This document shows positions 51,561-58,277 of a DNA stretch of 64,000 nucleotides, in pieces. The position numbers were made by a program, and so were the translations under genes. The notes below the pieces were generated by a model. The model was not told the DNA's origin. It did not search any database and saw only the letters and a list, made by a program, of their open reading frames with translations. The DNA comes from Hymenobacter sp. BT188 (lineage in GTDB: Bacteria > Bacteroidota > Bacteroidia > Cytophagales > Hymenobacteraceae): contig NZ_JACSCW010000002.1 of assembly GCF_014333585.1 (NCBI RefSeq), positions 1 to 64,000 of the forward strand, read 5' to 3'. Each line of letters starts with the position of its first letter. Positions within the stretch are counted from its first letter, which is position 1.

Positions 51561-52058
51561 GTGAAACTATCCTTCCTCTTTCTTAGCAGCTTACTTTATC
51601 TGCTGCTACCCATCAGTGGAGTAGCCCAGACCGGAAAAAGTGCTTCAAGTGTCCCGGTTTCGCGTCAAGCAACGAAGAGTCAGCCAACAACAACTCAAGC
51701 ACCAACAGTCACCCCTGCCGCAACGGATATGAAGCCCGCTGAGGTTATCAAGCCCGCTGAGCCCGCTAACCTGACGGGTACAGTAGTGGATGAAACCGGC
51801 AAGGCTCTGGCTGGAGTCACGGTAAGCCTGGTAGGAGCGCCGCAAGAGTCCAGCATTACCAACTCGGCGGGGGGCTTTCTGCTACGCTCTCTACTGCCTT
51901 CGCCCGTGCTGCGTGTGAGCTATGCCGGCTATGAGCAGCAGGAAGTAGCCACGAAAGGAGCAGCCCCGATGGCTATTCAACTTAATAAGCTGCCTAACTA
52001 CGAGCGGCAGCGCAAACAAAGGGAGAAAGCGGCCGAAAAAGCCTATCGCAAACCCTAG
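51561..52058 (+). CDS. Secreted protein with carboxypeptidase-regulatory-like (CarboxypepD_reg-like) domain
   Basis: 165 residues from a GTG at 51561 (MKLSFLFLSSLLYLLLP, signal peptide to SGVAQ). A Thr/Pro/Gln-rich linker (residues ~25-65) leads to one domain of about 80 residues: NLTGTVVDETGKALAGVTVS, NSAGGFLLRSLLP, VLRVSYAGYEQQEVA, MAIQLNKLP. This beta-sandwich plug-like domain is normal at the N-terminus of SusC/TonB-dependent receptors, but here it stands alone. A basic C-terminal tail (RQRKQREKAAEKAYRKP) follows. The role is unknown; it could bind sugar or another envelope protein. The motif copy at 51869 encodes GGF. Confidence 0.85.
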   Translation: MKLSFLFLSSLLYLLLPISGVAQTGKSASSVPVSRQATKSQPTTTQAPTVTPAATDMKPAEVIKPAEPANLTGTVVDETGKALAGVTVSLVGAPQESSITNSAGGFLLRSLLPSPVLRVSYAGYEQQEVATKGAAPMAIQLNKLPNYERQRKQREKAAEKAYRKP

Positions 52059-52116
52059 CAGCCAACTATCGGGTCCGCATATCCTTCGGAGTGACCCTGA
52101 GCGCTGTCATCACCAA

Positions 52117-52166
52117 AGAGAAAGCCCAGTAACAGACTGATGTTTAGTCTATTACTGGGCTTCTTT
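52117..52166. terminator. Terminator between the secreted-protein gene and tRNA-Asn
   Basis: GAAAGCCCAGTAACAGACT and AGTCTATTACTGGGCTTC arms around GATGTTT. It ends just 2 bp from the tRNA 3' end, and the minus-strand side has T-rich sequence, so it serves the tRNA and probably the plus-strand gene as well. Confidence 0.88.
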
Positions 52167-52167
52167 G

Positions 52168-52241
52168 CGCTCCCTCCTGGGCTCGAACCAGGGACCCTCT
52201 GATTAACAGTCAGATGCTCTAACCGGCTGAGCTAAGGAAGC
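52168..52241 (-). tRNA. tRNA-Asn (anticodon GTT)
   Basis: 74 nt, minus strand. Acceptor GCTTCCT pairs with AGGGAGC (one G-U), D-arm GCTC/GAGC, anticodon stem TCTGA/TCAGA with loop CTGTTAA giving anticodon GTT, T-arm CCTGG/CCAGG with loop TTCGAGC, discriminator G. The 3' CCA is not encoded. All invariant positions look normal. It is followed at once by the hairpin at 52117-52166. Confidence 0.97.
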
Positions 52242-52336
52242 GGTTATGGCGACTTTATCAGTCGTTGCGGGTGCAATGTTAGGGCAAAGCTGTAAAAATC
52301 ACAAATGCTTTCTGCTTTTTCTTTCAGCTGAATTTA

Positions 52337-52789
52337 TTAATTCGTGATTTTCAGCAGATTACCGGAGAGCGAAGTAGCATACTGACGGAGGGGCCGAGAG
52401 GCAGGACCACCGCGCGCCTGGCCTTGTAGCGTAAATTGCGAGCCGCAGCAGTCGTCAGCCAGAAACAGGCGAGAAGCATCGACGCTCACCGTAGAACAGC
52501 CCGGATCGTAGGGGCGATAAGGGCAATTGCGCTCGAAAGCGAGGTAAGTGGTAGCATTCTGGCGCACAATGATAAGCCCACGTACGCCGCCGGGTATCTC
52601 TACCGCGCCATTGTCCGTGCGCAGCTGCGGGTAGCGCTGGTCCAGAACGCTTATACTCTCTATAAAGCTTACAAATGGAATAAGCGGCTCGGCGCTGTTG
52701 GAGTCGCCGCAGCTTCCCAAGCCGAGCACCAAAGTGAGCGCTAAGGCCAAAAGGGTACGCTGGGGGGCTTTTTTAGCGAGAGTAGTCAT
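52337..52789 (-). CDS. Lipoprotein with a Rieske-like fold lacking the [2Fe-2S] histidines
   Basis: 150 residues from the ATG at 52789 (MTTLAKKAPQRTLLALAL, lipobox GLGSC). The ATG overlaps the end of the 3-hydroxyacyl-CoA dehydrogenase gene by 17 bp, so translation is coupled. After a linker the mature part runs GVRGLIIVRQNATTYLAFER, NCPYRPYDPGCSTVSVDASR, LFLADDCCGSQFTLQGQARG, GPASRPLRQYATSLSGNLLK. The order of strands and GPA-xxPLxxY-end is that of Rieske ferredoxin domains, but CxH is CPY and CxxHGS is CCGS, so the two His ligands are gone. It probably cannot hold the usual cluster. Function unknown. Fold assignment is by pattern only. Confidence 0.75.
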   Translation of the reverse strand: MTTLAKKAPQRTLLALALTLVLGLGSCGDSNSAEPLIPFVSFIESISVLDQRYPQLRTDNGAVEIPGGVRGLIIVRQNATTYLAFERNCPYRPYDPGCSTVSVDASRLFLADDCCGSQFTLQGQARGGPASRPLRQYATSLSGNLLKITN

Positions 52790-53672
52790 AGAATCCCTTA
52801 CCCGTTTTGCGGCCATGATGACCCGCATCTACTTTCTGCTGCTGAAGGCGGCTGGGCCGAAACTTGGGGTCGTAATGGAATGCCTCGAACATCGCGCTGG
52901 TCACCGAGAAGTTGGTATCAACACCAATCAAATCCATGAGCCGAAACGGGCCCATCCGAAAACCAGTAGCCTCCAGCAGCTCATCCACCACCTCAAACGG
53001 CGCTACCTGCTCCTCGACCAGCTTGAGACTCTCGACGTAAAAATGCCGGGCCACCCGATTCACGATAAAGCCTGGGGCATCGGCGGCACATACGGGCTGC
53101 TTGCCAAGCTTTTCAGCCAGAGCCTGCACCGCATCGGCTACCGCTGGGGCCGTCGCCACGCCGCTGATTACCTCCACCAGCGCCATCAAGGGGGCCGGAT
53201 TGAAGAAGTGCATCCCCACAACGCGCTCCGGGTGCGGAACTGCCGCCGCCAGCCGGGTTATCGGCAACGACGACGTATTGGAAGCCAGAATAGTCTGGGG
53301 GGCATTTTGGGCTGCCAGATTCTGGAAAAGCTCATGCTTCACCGCTAGTCTTTCTACCACGGCTTCAATAATCAGATCAGCCTGTACAATGGTTAAGTCG
53401 GTGGTCGGGCGAAGGCGGGCCAAGGCTGCTTCCAGTTCTGCGGGGGGCATTTTTCCTTTCTCCACCAGCTTGCCTAAGCCAGCCGCAATAGCTACTTCTG
53501 CCTTCGCCAGAGTATCAGCGTTCAGGTCAAATAAGATGGTCGGGAAACCGTGCTGCACGCAGAGCTGCGCAATGCCCAATCCCATGGTGCCTGCACCCAC
53601 CACCGCTATTGTCCTGATTTGAAGCGGGGCTGATTGCTCAGGAGCTATGGCGTTTTCGGAGGATGTAGTCAT
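52773..53672 (-). CDS. 3-hydroxybutyryl-CoA dehydrogenase
   Basis: 299 residues from the ATG at 53672 (a GTG one codon upstream is possible). NAD motif AVVGAGTMGLGIAQLC at ~20-35, DLIIEAVVERLAVKHELF, SNTSSLPITRLAAAV, RVVGMHFFNPAPLMALVEVI (catalytic His), and C-terminal GFIVNRVARHFYVESLKLVE, EATGFRMGPFRLMDLIGVDT. It is a single-domain (FadB C-terminal-like) enzyme that interconverts 3-hydroxyacyl-CoA and 3-oxoacyl-CoA with NAD(P). The N-terminal 15 residues (TSSENAIAPEQSA) are extra. Two motif copies are inside, at 53297 (NAPQT) and 53442 (MPPAE). It precedes and overlaps the Rieske-like lipoprotein gene. Confidence 0.95.
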   Translation of the reverse strand: MTTSSENAIAPEQSAPLQIRTIAVVGAGTMGLGIAQLCVQHGFPTILFDLNADTLAKAEVAIAAGLGKLVEKGKMPPAELEAALARLRPTTDLTIVQADLIIEAVVERLAVKHELFQNLAAQNAPQTILASNTSSLPITRLAAAVPHPERVVGMHFFNPAPLMALVEVISGVATAPAVADAVQALAEKLGKQPVCAADAPGFIVNRVARHFYVESLKLVEEQVAPFEVVDELLEATGFRMGPFRLMDLIGVDTNFSVTSAMFEAFHYDPKFRPSRLQQQKVDAGHHGRKTGKGFYDYSR

Positions 53673-53734
53673 CACTAATCAAGCAAAAAAGGAAGTGGCC
53701 GGTGTCTGGCCTAAGCTAAAAGAGCAGTGGGTTA

Positions 53735-54781
53735 CTAAGAGATGATTCCCTCAAACTGCCGCAGAAACCGCAAATCGTTCTCTGTGAACAAACGCAAATC
53801 CTTGATCTGATATTTCAGCATCGTAATGCGCTCAATGCCCATGCCCCAGGCATAGCCCGAGTACACTTCGGGATCAATGCCGGAATGCTGAAGCACGGCC
53901 GGATCAACCATACCGCAACCGCCAATCTCAACCCAGCCTGAGCCTTTGCAGATGTTGCAGCCCGTGCCTTTGCAGATAAGGCAAGTGATATCAATTTCGG
54001 CGCTGGGCTCGGTGAAGGGGAAAAACGACGGCCGGAAGCGGATGTTGATATCAGCCCCGAACATCTCCTGCACGAAGTAATACACTGTCTGCTTCAGGTC
54101 GGCAAAGCTGACGCCTTCATCAATAAAAATGCCTTCCACCTGATGAAACATCATGTGGGCCCGGGCCGAAATGGCCTCATTGCGGTACACGCGGCCGGGC
54201 ATAATGCTGCGAATAGGCGGCGCTTGCGACTCCATTACGCGCACTTGCACAGTGCTGGTGTGGGTGCGTAGCAGAAAATCCTCCTTCGGCTCAGCGGGGT
54301 TGCGGCGCACGAAAAACGTGTCCTGCATGTCGCGGGCCGGATGGTTTTCGGGGAAATTCAGGGCCGTGAAGTTGTGCCAATCGTCTTCGATTTCAGGCCC
54401 TTCCGCCACATTGAAGCCAATGCGAGCGAAGATGCGCACCATTTCCTCACGCACTAGGCTCAGCGGATGACGCGTACCCAAAACATGCGGCACGGCAGGC
54501 AATGTATAGTCAAATTCAGGGTTCTGGGGGGCATTTTCGCGGGCCGCTTCTAGTTCCTGTTGACGCTGGGTAAACCGGTCGAGTGCCAGCTGTTTAAGCT
54601 GGTTTAGCTCCTGACCAACGGCACGGCGCTGGTCTTGGGGTACGGTTTTGAGCTGGTCGAACAGGTCGGCTAGCTGACCCTTGCGGCCCGTGAAGGCTAG
54701 GCGAAACTGCTCTACTTGTTCGGGTGTGGAAAGGTCGTGGGCTTCAATGGCTGCCCGCAGCTGGGTGATAGTCTCCTGCAT
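53735..54781 (-). CDS. pheS: Phenylalanine--tRNA ligase alpha subunit
   Basis: 348 residues, ATG at 54781. N-terminal coiled coil (LRAAIEAHDLSTPEQVEQF, LNQLKQLALDRFTQRQQEL), then the class II catalytic core: HPLSLVREEMVRIFARIGF, NFPENHPARDMQDTFF, TSTVQVRVMES, motif 2 region PGRVYRNEAISARAHMMFHQ, RPSFFPFTEPSAEIDI, GCGMVDPAVL, and motif 3 GYAWGMGIERITMLKY. Extra cysteines CLICKGTGCNICKGSG form a CxxC..CxxC cluster typical of some Bacteroidota PheS. Forms a tetramer with PheT, which is not in this window. A -7 element lies 8 bp upstream of the ATG. Confidence 0.97.
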   Translation of the reverse strand: MQETITQLRAAIEAHDLSTPEQVEQFRLAFTGRKGQLADLFDQLKTVPQDQRRAVGQELNQLKQLALDRFTQRQQELEAARENAPQNPEFDYTLPAVPHVLGTRHPLSLVREEMVRIFARIGFNVAEGPEIEDDWHNFTALNFPENHPARDMQDTFFVRRNPAEPKEDFLLRTHTSTVQVRVMESQAPPIRSIMPGRVYRNEAISARAHMMFHQVEGIFIDEGVSFADLKQTVYYFVQEMFGADINIRFRPSFFPFTEPSAEIDITCLICKGTGCNICKGSGWVEIGGCGMVDPAVLQHSGIDPEVYSGYAWGMGIERITMLKYQIKDLRLFTENDLRFLRQFEGIIS

Positions 54782-54788
54782 AGTATAG

Positions 54789-54796
54789 CAAAGGTA
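54789..54796 (-). promoter_or_regulatory. -7 promoter element of pheS
   Basis: CAAAGGTA reads TACCTTTG on the minus strand (full TAnnTTTG match), ending 8 bp before the pheS ATG, so the leader would be nearly absent. Confidence 0.5.
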
Positions 54797-54985
54797 CGCG
54801 TCCGGCTCAAAATCTGATATGTAGTATTTCGCGACGTATCAAATTCGGGCTTTCCAGAAATTGGTACGATTGCTGCAAAAAGCTAGACAGAAACGGTAAA
54901 AGACGAAACGAGGGGCGCCACCCGTTAGTCTTCCGACGGTGGCCAGAGGTTCTGGTCCGATACTCATCGCCAACTCACCCTTCCT

Positions 54986-55555
54986 ATGAAATCCTTTTTG
55001 TTATCTGCCCTGGCGCTGGTCGCCATCTTCCATACTTCTGCTCAAGCACAAACCCCTAACGGCACTCAGTCAACTACCAATGAGTGGTTTGAGCCAGCCG
55101 CTGCTCCTGCCGCTCCGGCTTCTGCCGATGACGACGTTTGGGGTAGCGCTCCAACAACTACAGCCGCTCCGGCTCCCGCTTCCGAAGAAGTAACGAACTA
55201 CCGTACCGGCTGGATGAGCGCCCCAGGCATTAGCCTGAGCACCCACCAGAAGCCTACCACTGATTATTGGGGCAAACCATTGAAAAAGCAGAATAAGACT
55301 GCTAAAAAAGCCGCTGCTACCGTTGCCGCCGCTGGCACAGACACCGATGCCGCTGCCGAAACCGATCCTATGATGCGCTCTTCCGGCGTGATGGTAGCGC
55401 CAGGCATGAGCAGCTCACCTTACCGTGGCGTGAGCACTGATTACTGGGGCCGTCCGTTGAAGCGCAAAATTCGTCGCTCTTCATCTTCATCTTTGGCCGC
55501 TCAGCCTACCGCGGCTCCCGCTAACGCCGACGACGATACGCCAACATCCTGGTAA
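54986..55555 (+). CDS. Secreted low-complexity protein with two TDYWGRPL motifs
   Basis: 189 residues, ATG at 54986, signal peptide to HTSAQAQ (about 21). No known domain. The mature part is rich in Ala, Pro, Ser, Thr and Asp, with two copies of one unit: APGISLSTHQKPTTDYWGKP then LKKQ, and VAPGMSSSPYRGVSTDYWGR then PLKRK. It ends in DDDTPTSW. The same unit is found once in each of the next two genes (55855 and 56368), which makes a tandem paralogous family. Low complexity and secretion suggest a surface or matrix-associated role, not an enzyme. The spacer 55556-55854 (299 bp) shows no recognisable element. Confidence 0.8.
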   Translation: MKSFLLSALALVAIFHTSAQAQTPNGTQSTTNEWFEPAAAPAAPASADDDVWGSAPTTTAAPAPASEEVTNYRTGWMSAPGISLSTHQKPTTDYWGKPLKKQNKTAKKAAATVAAAGTDTDAAAETDPMMRSSGVMVAPGMSSSPYRGVSTDYWGRPLKRKIRRSSSSSLAAQPTAAPANADDDTPTSW

Positions 55556-55854
55556 TTGGCCGCCTGCTTAGCACGTGTTTCAAGTAGGTAAAGCTGATTT
55601 TCAGCTCTATTTATCCGTGCTATTAAAATGCACGTATATGGCAAGAATACCATCACACAATATTTAAGTGTGATGATACAAAGAGTTCAACTGGCCTTGT
55701 CTTTGCTTTTTTGAAGGCCCAGTCATTACAAAGTTGCTCCCTGCATAAGACGCACTATACATCCAATGTGGGGTAAAATTCAGAGTAATGGGGTAACGGT
55801 GACAGGCTGTTGCCCCTTTGCTTTGCTTACATAGCCACCTTTTTTTCTTGCCTT

Positions 55855-56235
55855 ATGAAAATCAGTTTACTTGCCGTCGTGGCTCTCGTGTTTTTGTTTG
55901 TGGCGGAGCCTGCCCAGGCTCAAACCCAGACTAAGAAGCGCACCACCACGACTACAAAAAAAACCACCAATGGCTACCACCGCACCAGCAATGTGCGTGC
56001 GAAGCCCCGCGCCGGTGCCTATTCCCGCTATGACCGCTCTGGCCGTCGCAACGAAGAAACGACAAAGCTTGCTCCCGGCATGCGCCTGAATATGCCCAGC
56101 CCGCCCACTACCGACTATATGGGCCGGCCCTTGAAAAAGCCCGTTGCGAAGACCGCATCTAGCTCCTCAACTCTTTCTTCGGAGAAAACAGCCGTAAAAA
56201 AAACGACGACGGTGACCACCAAAAAGAAGCAGTAA
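55855..56235 (+). CDS. Secreted Thr/Lys-rich protein with one TDYMGRPL motif
   Basis: 126 residues from the ATG at 55855; an earlier in-frame start at 55810 would add a non-signal segment. MKISLLAVVALVFLFVAEPA then QAQ is the signal peptide. The rest is Thr/Lys/Ser/Arg-rich (KKRTTTTTKKTT, VKKTTTVTTKKKQ), strongly basic, with the central unit LAPGMRLNMPSPPTTDYMGR followed by PLKKP. Second of three paralogues in 1.9 kb. The high charge and secretion may mean binding to nucleic acid or anionic polymers; that is only inference. A possible hairpin terminator follows at 56265. Confidence 0.78.
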   Translation: MKISLLAVVALVFLFVAEPAQAQTQTKKRTTTTTKKTTNGYHRTSNVRAKPRAGAYSRYDRSGRRNEETTKLAPGMRLNMPSPPTTDYMGRPLKKPVAKTASSSSTLSSEKTAVKKTTTVTTKKKQ

Positions 56236-56264
56236 GCTCCTGATTTTCAAAGGTAAAGCGGAAG

Positions 56265-56308
56265 GTGCCTGAATAGTTTTTTTGAATAATTGACTACTAT
56301 TCAGGCAC
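56265..56308 (+). terminator. Hairpin terminator after the second paralogue
   Basis: GTGCCTGAATAGT pairs with ACTATTCAGGCAC around an 18-base A/T-rich loop, then TTTTG. 29 bp past the stop of the gene at 55855. Confidence 0.75.
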
Positions 56309-56367
56309 TTTTGTACGAGAAATCGTATTAGGAACGTTACAATCTGTAACAGCTAACCTCCTTTACT

Positions 56368-56838
56368 ATGCTTCGACTTGCTTTTTCAGCCCTGCTTTTG
56401 ACTGCCTGTTTGGGTGGAACCAAAGCATTGGCCCAACAGCAGCCCGCTCCGGCCGCTCCTAAACCTGCGCAGACAGCACCTGCGTCTGAACAGCCCGCGA
56501 CTCAATCGGCGCAGCCAGCAGCCCAGCCTGCTCCCAAAACCGATACACCCCCAGCTACTTGGATTGCTGCCGCGGCTTACGTAGATGAAGCCGAAAGCGA
56601 CCCTATGTCGCGCAGTGGTGGTCAGCAGGTAGCTCCTGGTTTTACCGCGGCTCCTACTCACCGTGTTACGACTGACTATATGGGTCGGCCTCTGAATAAG
56701 CCATTCAAGCGCGTACGTCGCGCTGATGCACAGCCAACTCAGGCTCCTGCGCCAGCTACTAACACGCTAGGCAACCCAGCAGCGCCTCAAAAGACTGCTC
56801 CGGCTAAAGAAACGCAATCGGGCACCAGCGACTGGTAA
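56368..56838 (+). CDS. Secreted Pro/Ala/Gln-rich protein with one TDYMGRPL motif
   Basis: 156 residues, ATG at 56368, signal peptide to about residue 22 (GGTKALAQ). The low-complexity segment QQQPAPAAPKPAQTAPASEQ leads to YVDEAESDPMSRSGGQQ, then the shared unit VAPGFTAAPTHRVTTDYMGR followed by PLNKPFKRVRR, and a Pro/Ala/Thr tail ending GTSDW (compare PTSW of the first paralogue). The piece SDPMSRSGGQQVAPG also parallels TDPMMRSSGVMVAPG in the first protein, which strengthens paralogy. Third of the trio. Its terminator is the 35-bp palindrome at 56841. Confidence 0.8.
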   Translation: MLRLAFSALLLTACLGGTKALAQQQPAPAAPKPAQTAPASEQPATQSAQPAAQPAPKTDTPPATWIAAAAYVDEAESDPMSRSGGQQVAPGFTAAPTHRVTTDYMGRPLNKPFKRVRRADAQPTQAPAPATNTLGNPAAPQKTAPAKETQSGTSDW

Positions 56839-56840
56839 TA

Positions 56841-56913
56841 CCCGTAGTTCAGTTCACAAAAAAGCCCCCCCAGCACAATGCTGGGGGGGCTTTTTTGTGA
56901 ACTGAACTACGGG
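56841..56913. terminator. Bidirectional terminator, 35-bp perfect stem
   Basis: CCCGTAGTTCAGTTCACAAA continues into AAAGCCCCCCCAGCA, loop CAA, then the exact inverse ending GAACTACGGG. It has seven C/G instead of six in the motif core. It separates the third paralogue and the convergent M16 protease (ends 56936). Confidence 0.96.
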
Positions 56914-56935
56914 TTAAAGAAGTTTTAAGCTTCAT

Positions 56936-58204
56936 TTATTCAGCAACAGCTAGCTCTTCAACTGCTTTAGGCTGAGCCCGATAATACAAGGTACTGCTGT
57001 TCTCTGAGCGCAGAATTTCGCGGGCGGCTTCCAGTACATGCTCGGGTGTAACGGCCTGAATACGGGCGCTTTCCTCGTTTACCAAGTTGGCGTCGCCCAT
57101 GAGTTTGCTGTACGCCAAGTTCATGGCGCGGTTCAGCAACTCAATTTCGCTGAATACAATGCTGGCCTCGGCCTGGTTCTTAACTTTTTCCAGCTCTTCG
57201 GCGGTTACGGGCGTCTCGCGCAATTCGGCTACTACGGCCTGCACTGCGGCATCGGCCTCTTCTAAGCTTACACCGGTGTTGAGTTTTCCGCTAATAACCA
57301 GCAGACCAGGCTCCAAGGAACCCGTGCAGGAAGCGGAAATTCCGTTGAAAAGCTGCCGATCTTTTACCAGCCGCTGATAGAGACGCGAGGACTTGCCCCG
57401 GCCCAGCACATCCGAAAGTAGGTCGGCGGCGGTGTAGGCATCATCGGCGCGGCCGGGCATGTGATACACTTTATAAAAAGCGCTCAAGGGCACATCTGCC
57501 ACGATTTCGAGGAAACGGGCTTCCGTCTGCCGGGGCTCGGCGGGCAATTGGCGCTCGTAGCGCGGACCGCCGGGAATAGGGCCAAACCACTTTTCGGCAA
57601 GCCGTTGGGCCTCGGCTAACGACACGGCACCGGCCACGACCAGAATAGCGTTCTGGGGGGCATAATGCTTGGCGAAAAAGTGTCGCACATCATCCATCAC
57701 CGCATTCTCGATGTGGCTGATTTCCTTGCCGATAGTTGACCAATTGTAGGGATGATGCTGGTAAGCCAGCGGACGCAGGCGCAGCCACACGTCGCCGTAG
57801 GGCTGATTTAGATAGTTTTGCTTGAACTCCTCCACCACCACTTTGCGCTGCACTTCTAGGCCATTGTCAGAGAAAGCCAGCCCCAGCATCCGGTCCGACT
57901 CAAGCCAAAAGCCGGTTTCGATATTTGCGGCGGGCAACGTGAGATAGTAATTTGTAATGTCGGGGGAAGTGAAGGCGTTGTTTTCGCCCCCCACGCGCTG
58001 CAACGGTTCATCGTAGCTCGGAATATTTACTGACCCGGAGAACATCAGATGCTCAAATAAATGGGCAAAGCCGGTGTGGCTCGGATCTTCGTCGCGCGAG
58101 CCTACATTGTAGAGCACGTTGAGCACAGCCATCGGCGTGGAGTGGTCTTCATGAACGATGCAACGCAGGCCGTTGGCGAGGGTGAATTCTTGGAAGTGTA
58201 TCAT
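56936..58204 (-). CDS. M16 (insulinase/pitrilysin) family zinc peptidase
   Basis: 422 residues from the ATG at 58204 (MIHFQEFTLANGLRC); a TTG one codon upstream exists. N-terminal M16 domain with the inverted zinc motif HLFEH in SHTGFAHLFEHLMFSGS (about 60-70) and the distal Glu in the VQRKVVVEEFKQNY helix; YAPQNAILVVAGAVSLAEA is the linker to the second, inactive-type domain (from ~180). No signal peptide, so probably cytoplasmic or exported by another path. At ~420 residues it is the short, processing-peptidase-like form that works as a dimer or two-gene pair. The motif copy at 57655 encodes YAPQN. Confidence 0.94.
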   Translation of the reverse strand: MIHFQEFTLANGLRCIVHEDHSTPMAVLNVLYNVGSRDEDPSHTGFAHLFEHLMFSGSVNIPSYDEPLQRVGGENNAFTSPDITNYYLTLPAANIETGFWLESDRMLGLAFSDNGLEVQRKVVVEEFKQNYLNQPYGDVWLRLRPLAYQHHPYNWSTIGKEISHIENAVMDDVRHFFAKHYAPQNAILVVAGAVSLAEAQRLAEKWFGPIPGGPRYERQLPAEPRQTEARFLEIVADVPLSAFYKVYHMPGRADDAYTAADLLSDVLGRGKSSRLYQRLVKDRQLFNGISASCTGSLEPGLLVISGKLNTGVSLEEADAAVQAVVAELRETPVTAEELEKVKNQAEASIVFSEIELLNRAMNLAYSKLMGDANLVNEESARIQAVTPEHVLEAAREILRSENSSTLYYRAQPKAVEELAVAE

Positions 58205-58277
58205 CAAAACCTAGGCTAAAGTCGAATAAGAAAGTAAGAAGCAAACCGCAAGCTGGGCTATTCGGTTCGGGCGGCCA

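Noticed and set aside
52698..53348. 216-codon plus-strand frame across the 3-hydroxyacyl-CoA dehydrogenase gene
   Set aside because: Shadow; the minus-strand frame has the full NAD motif and catalytic His.
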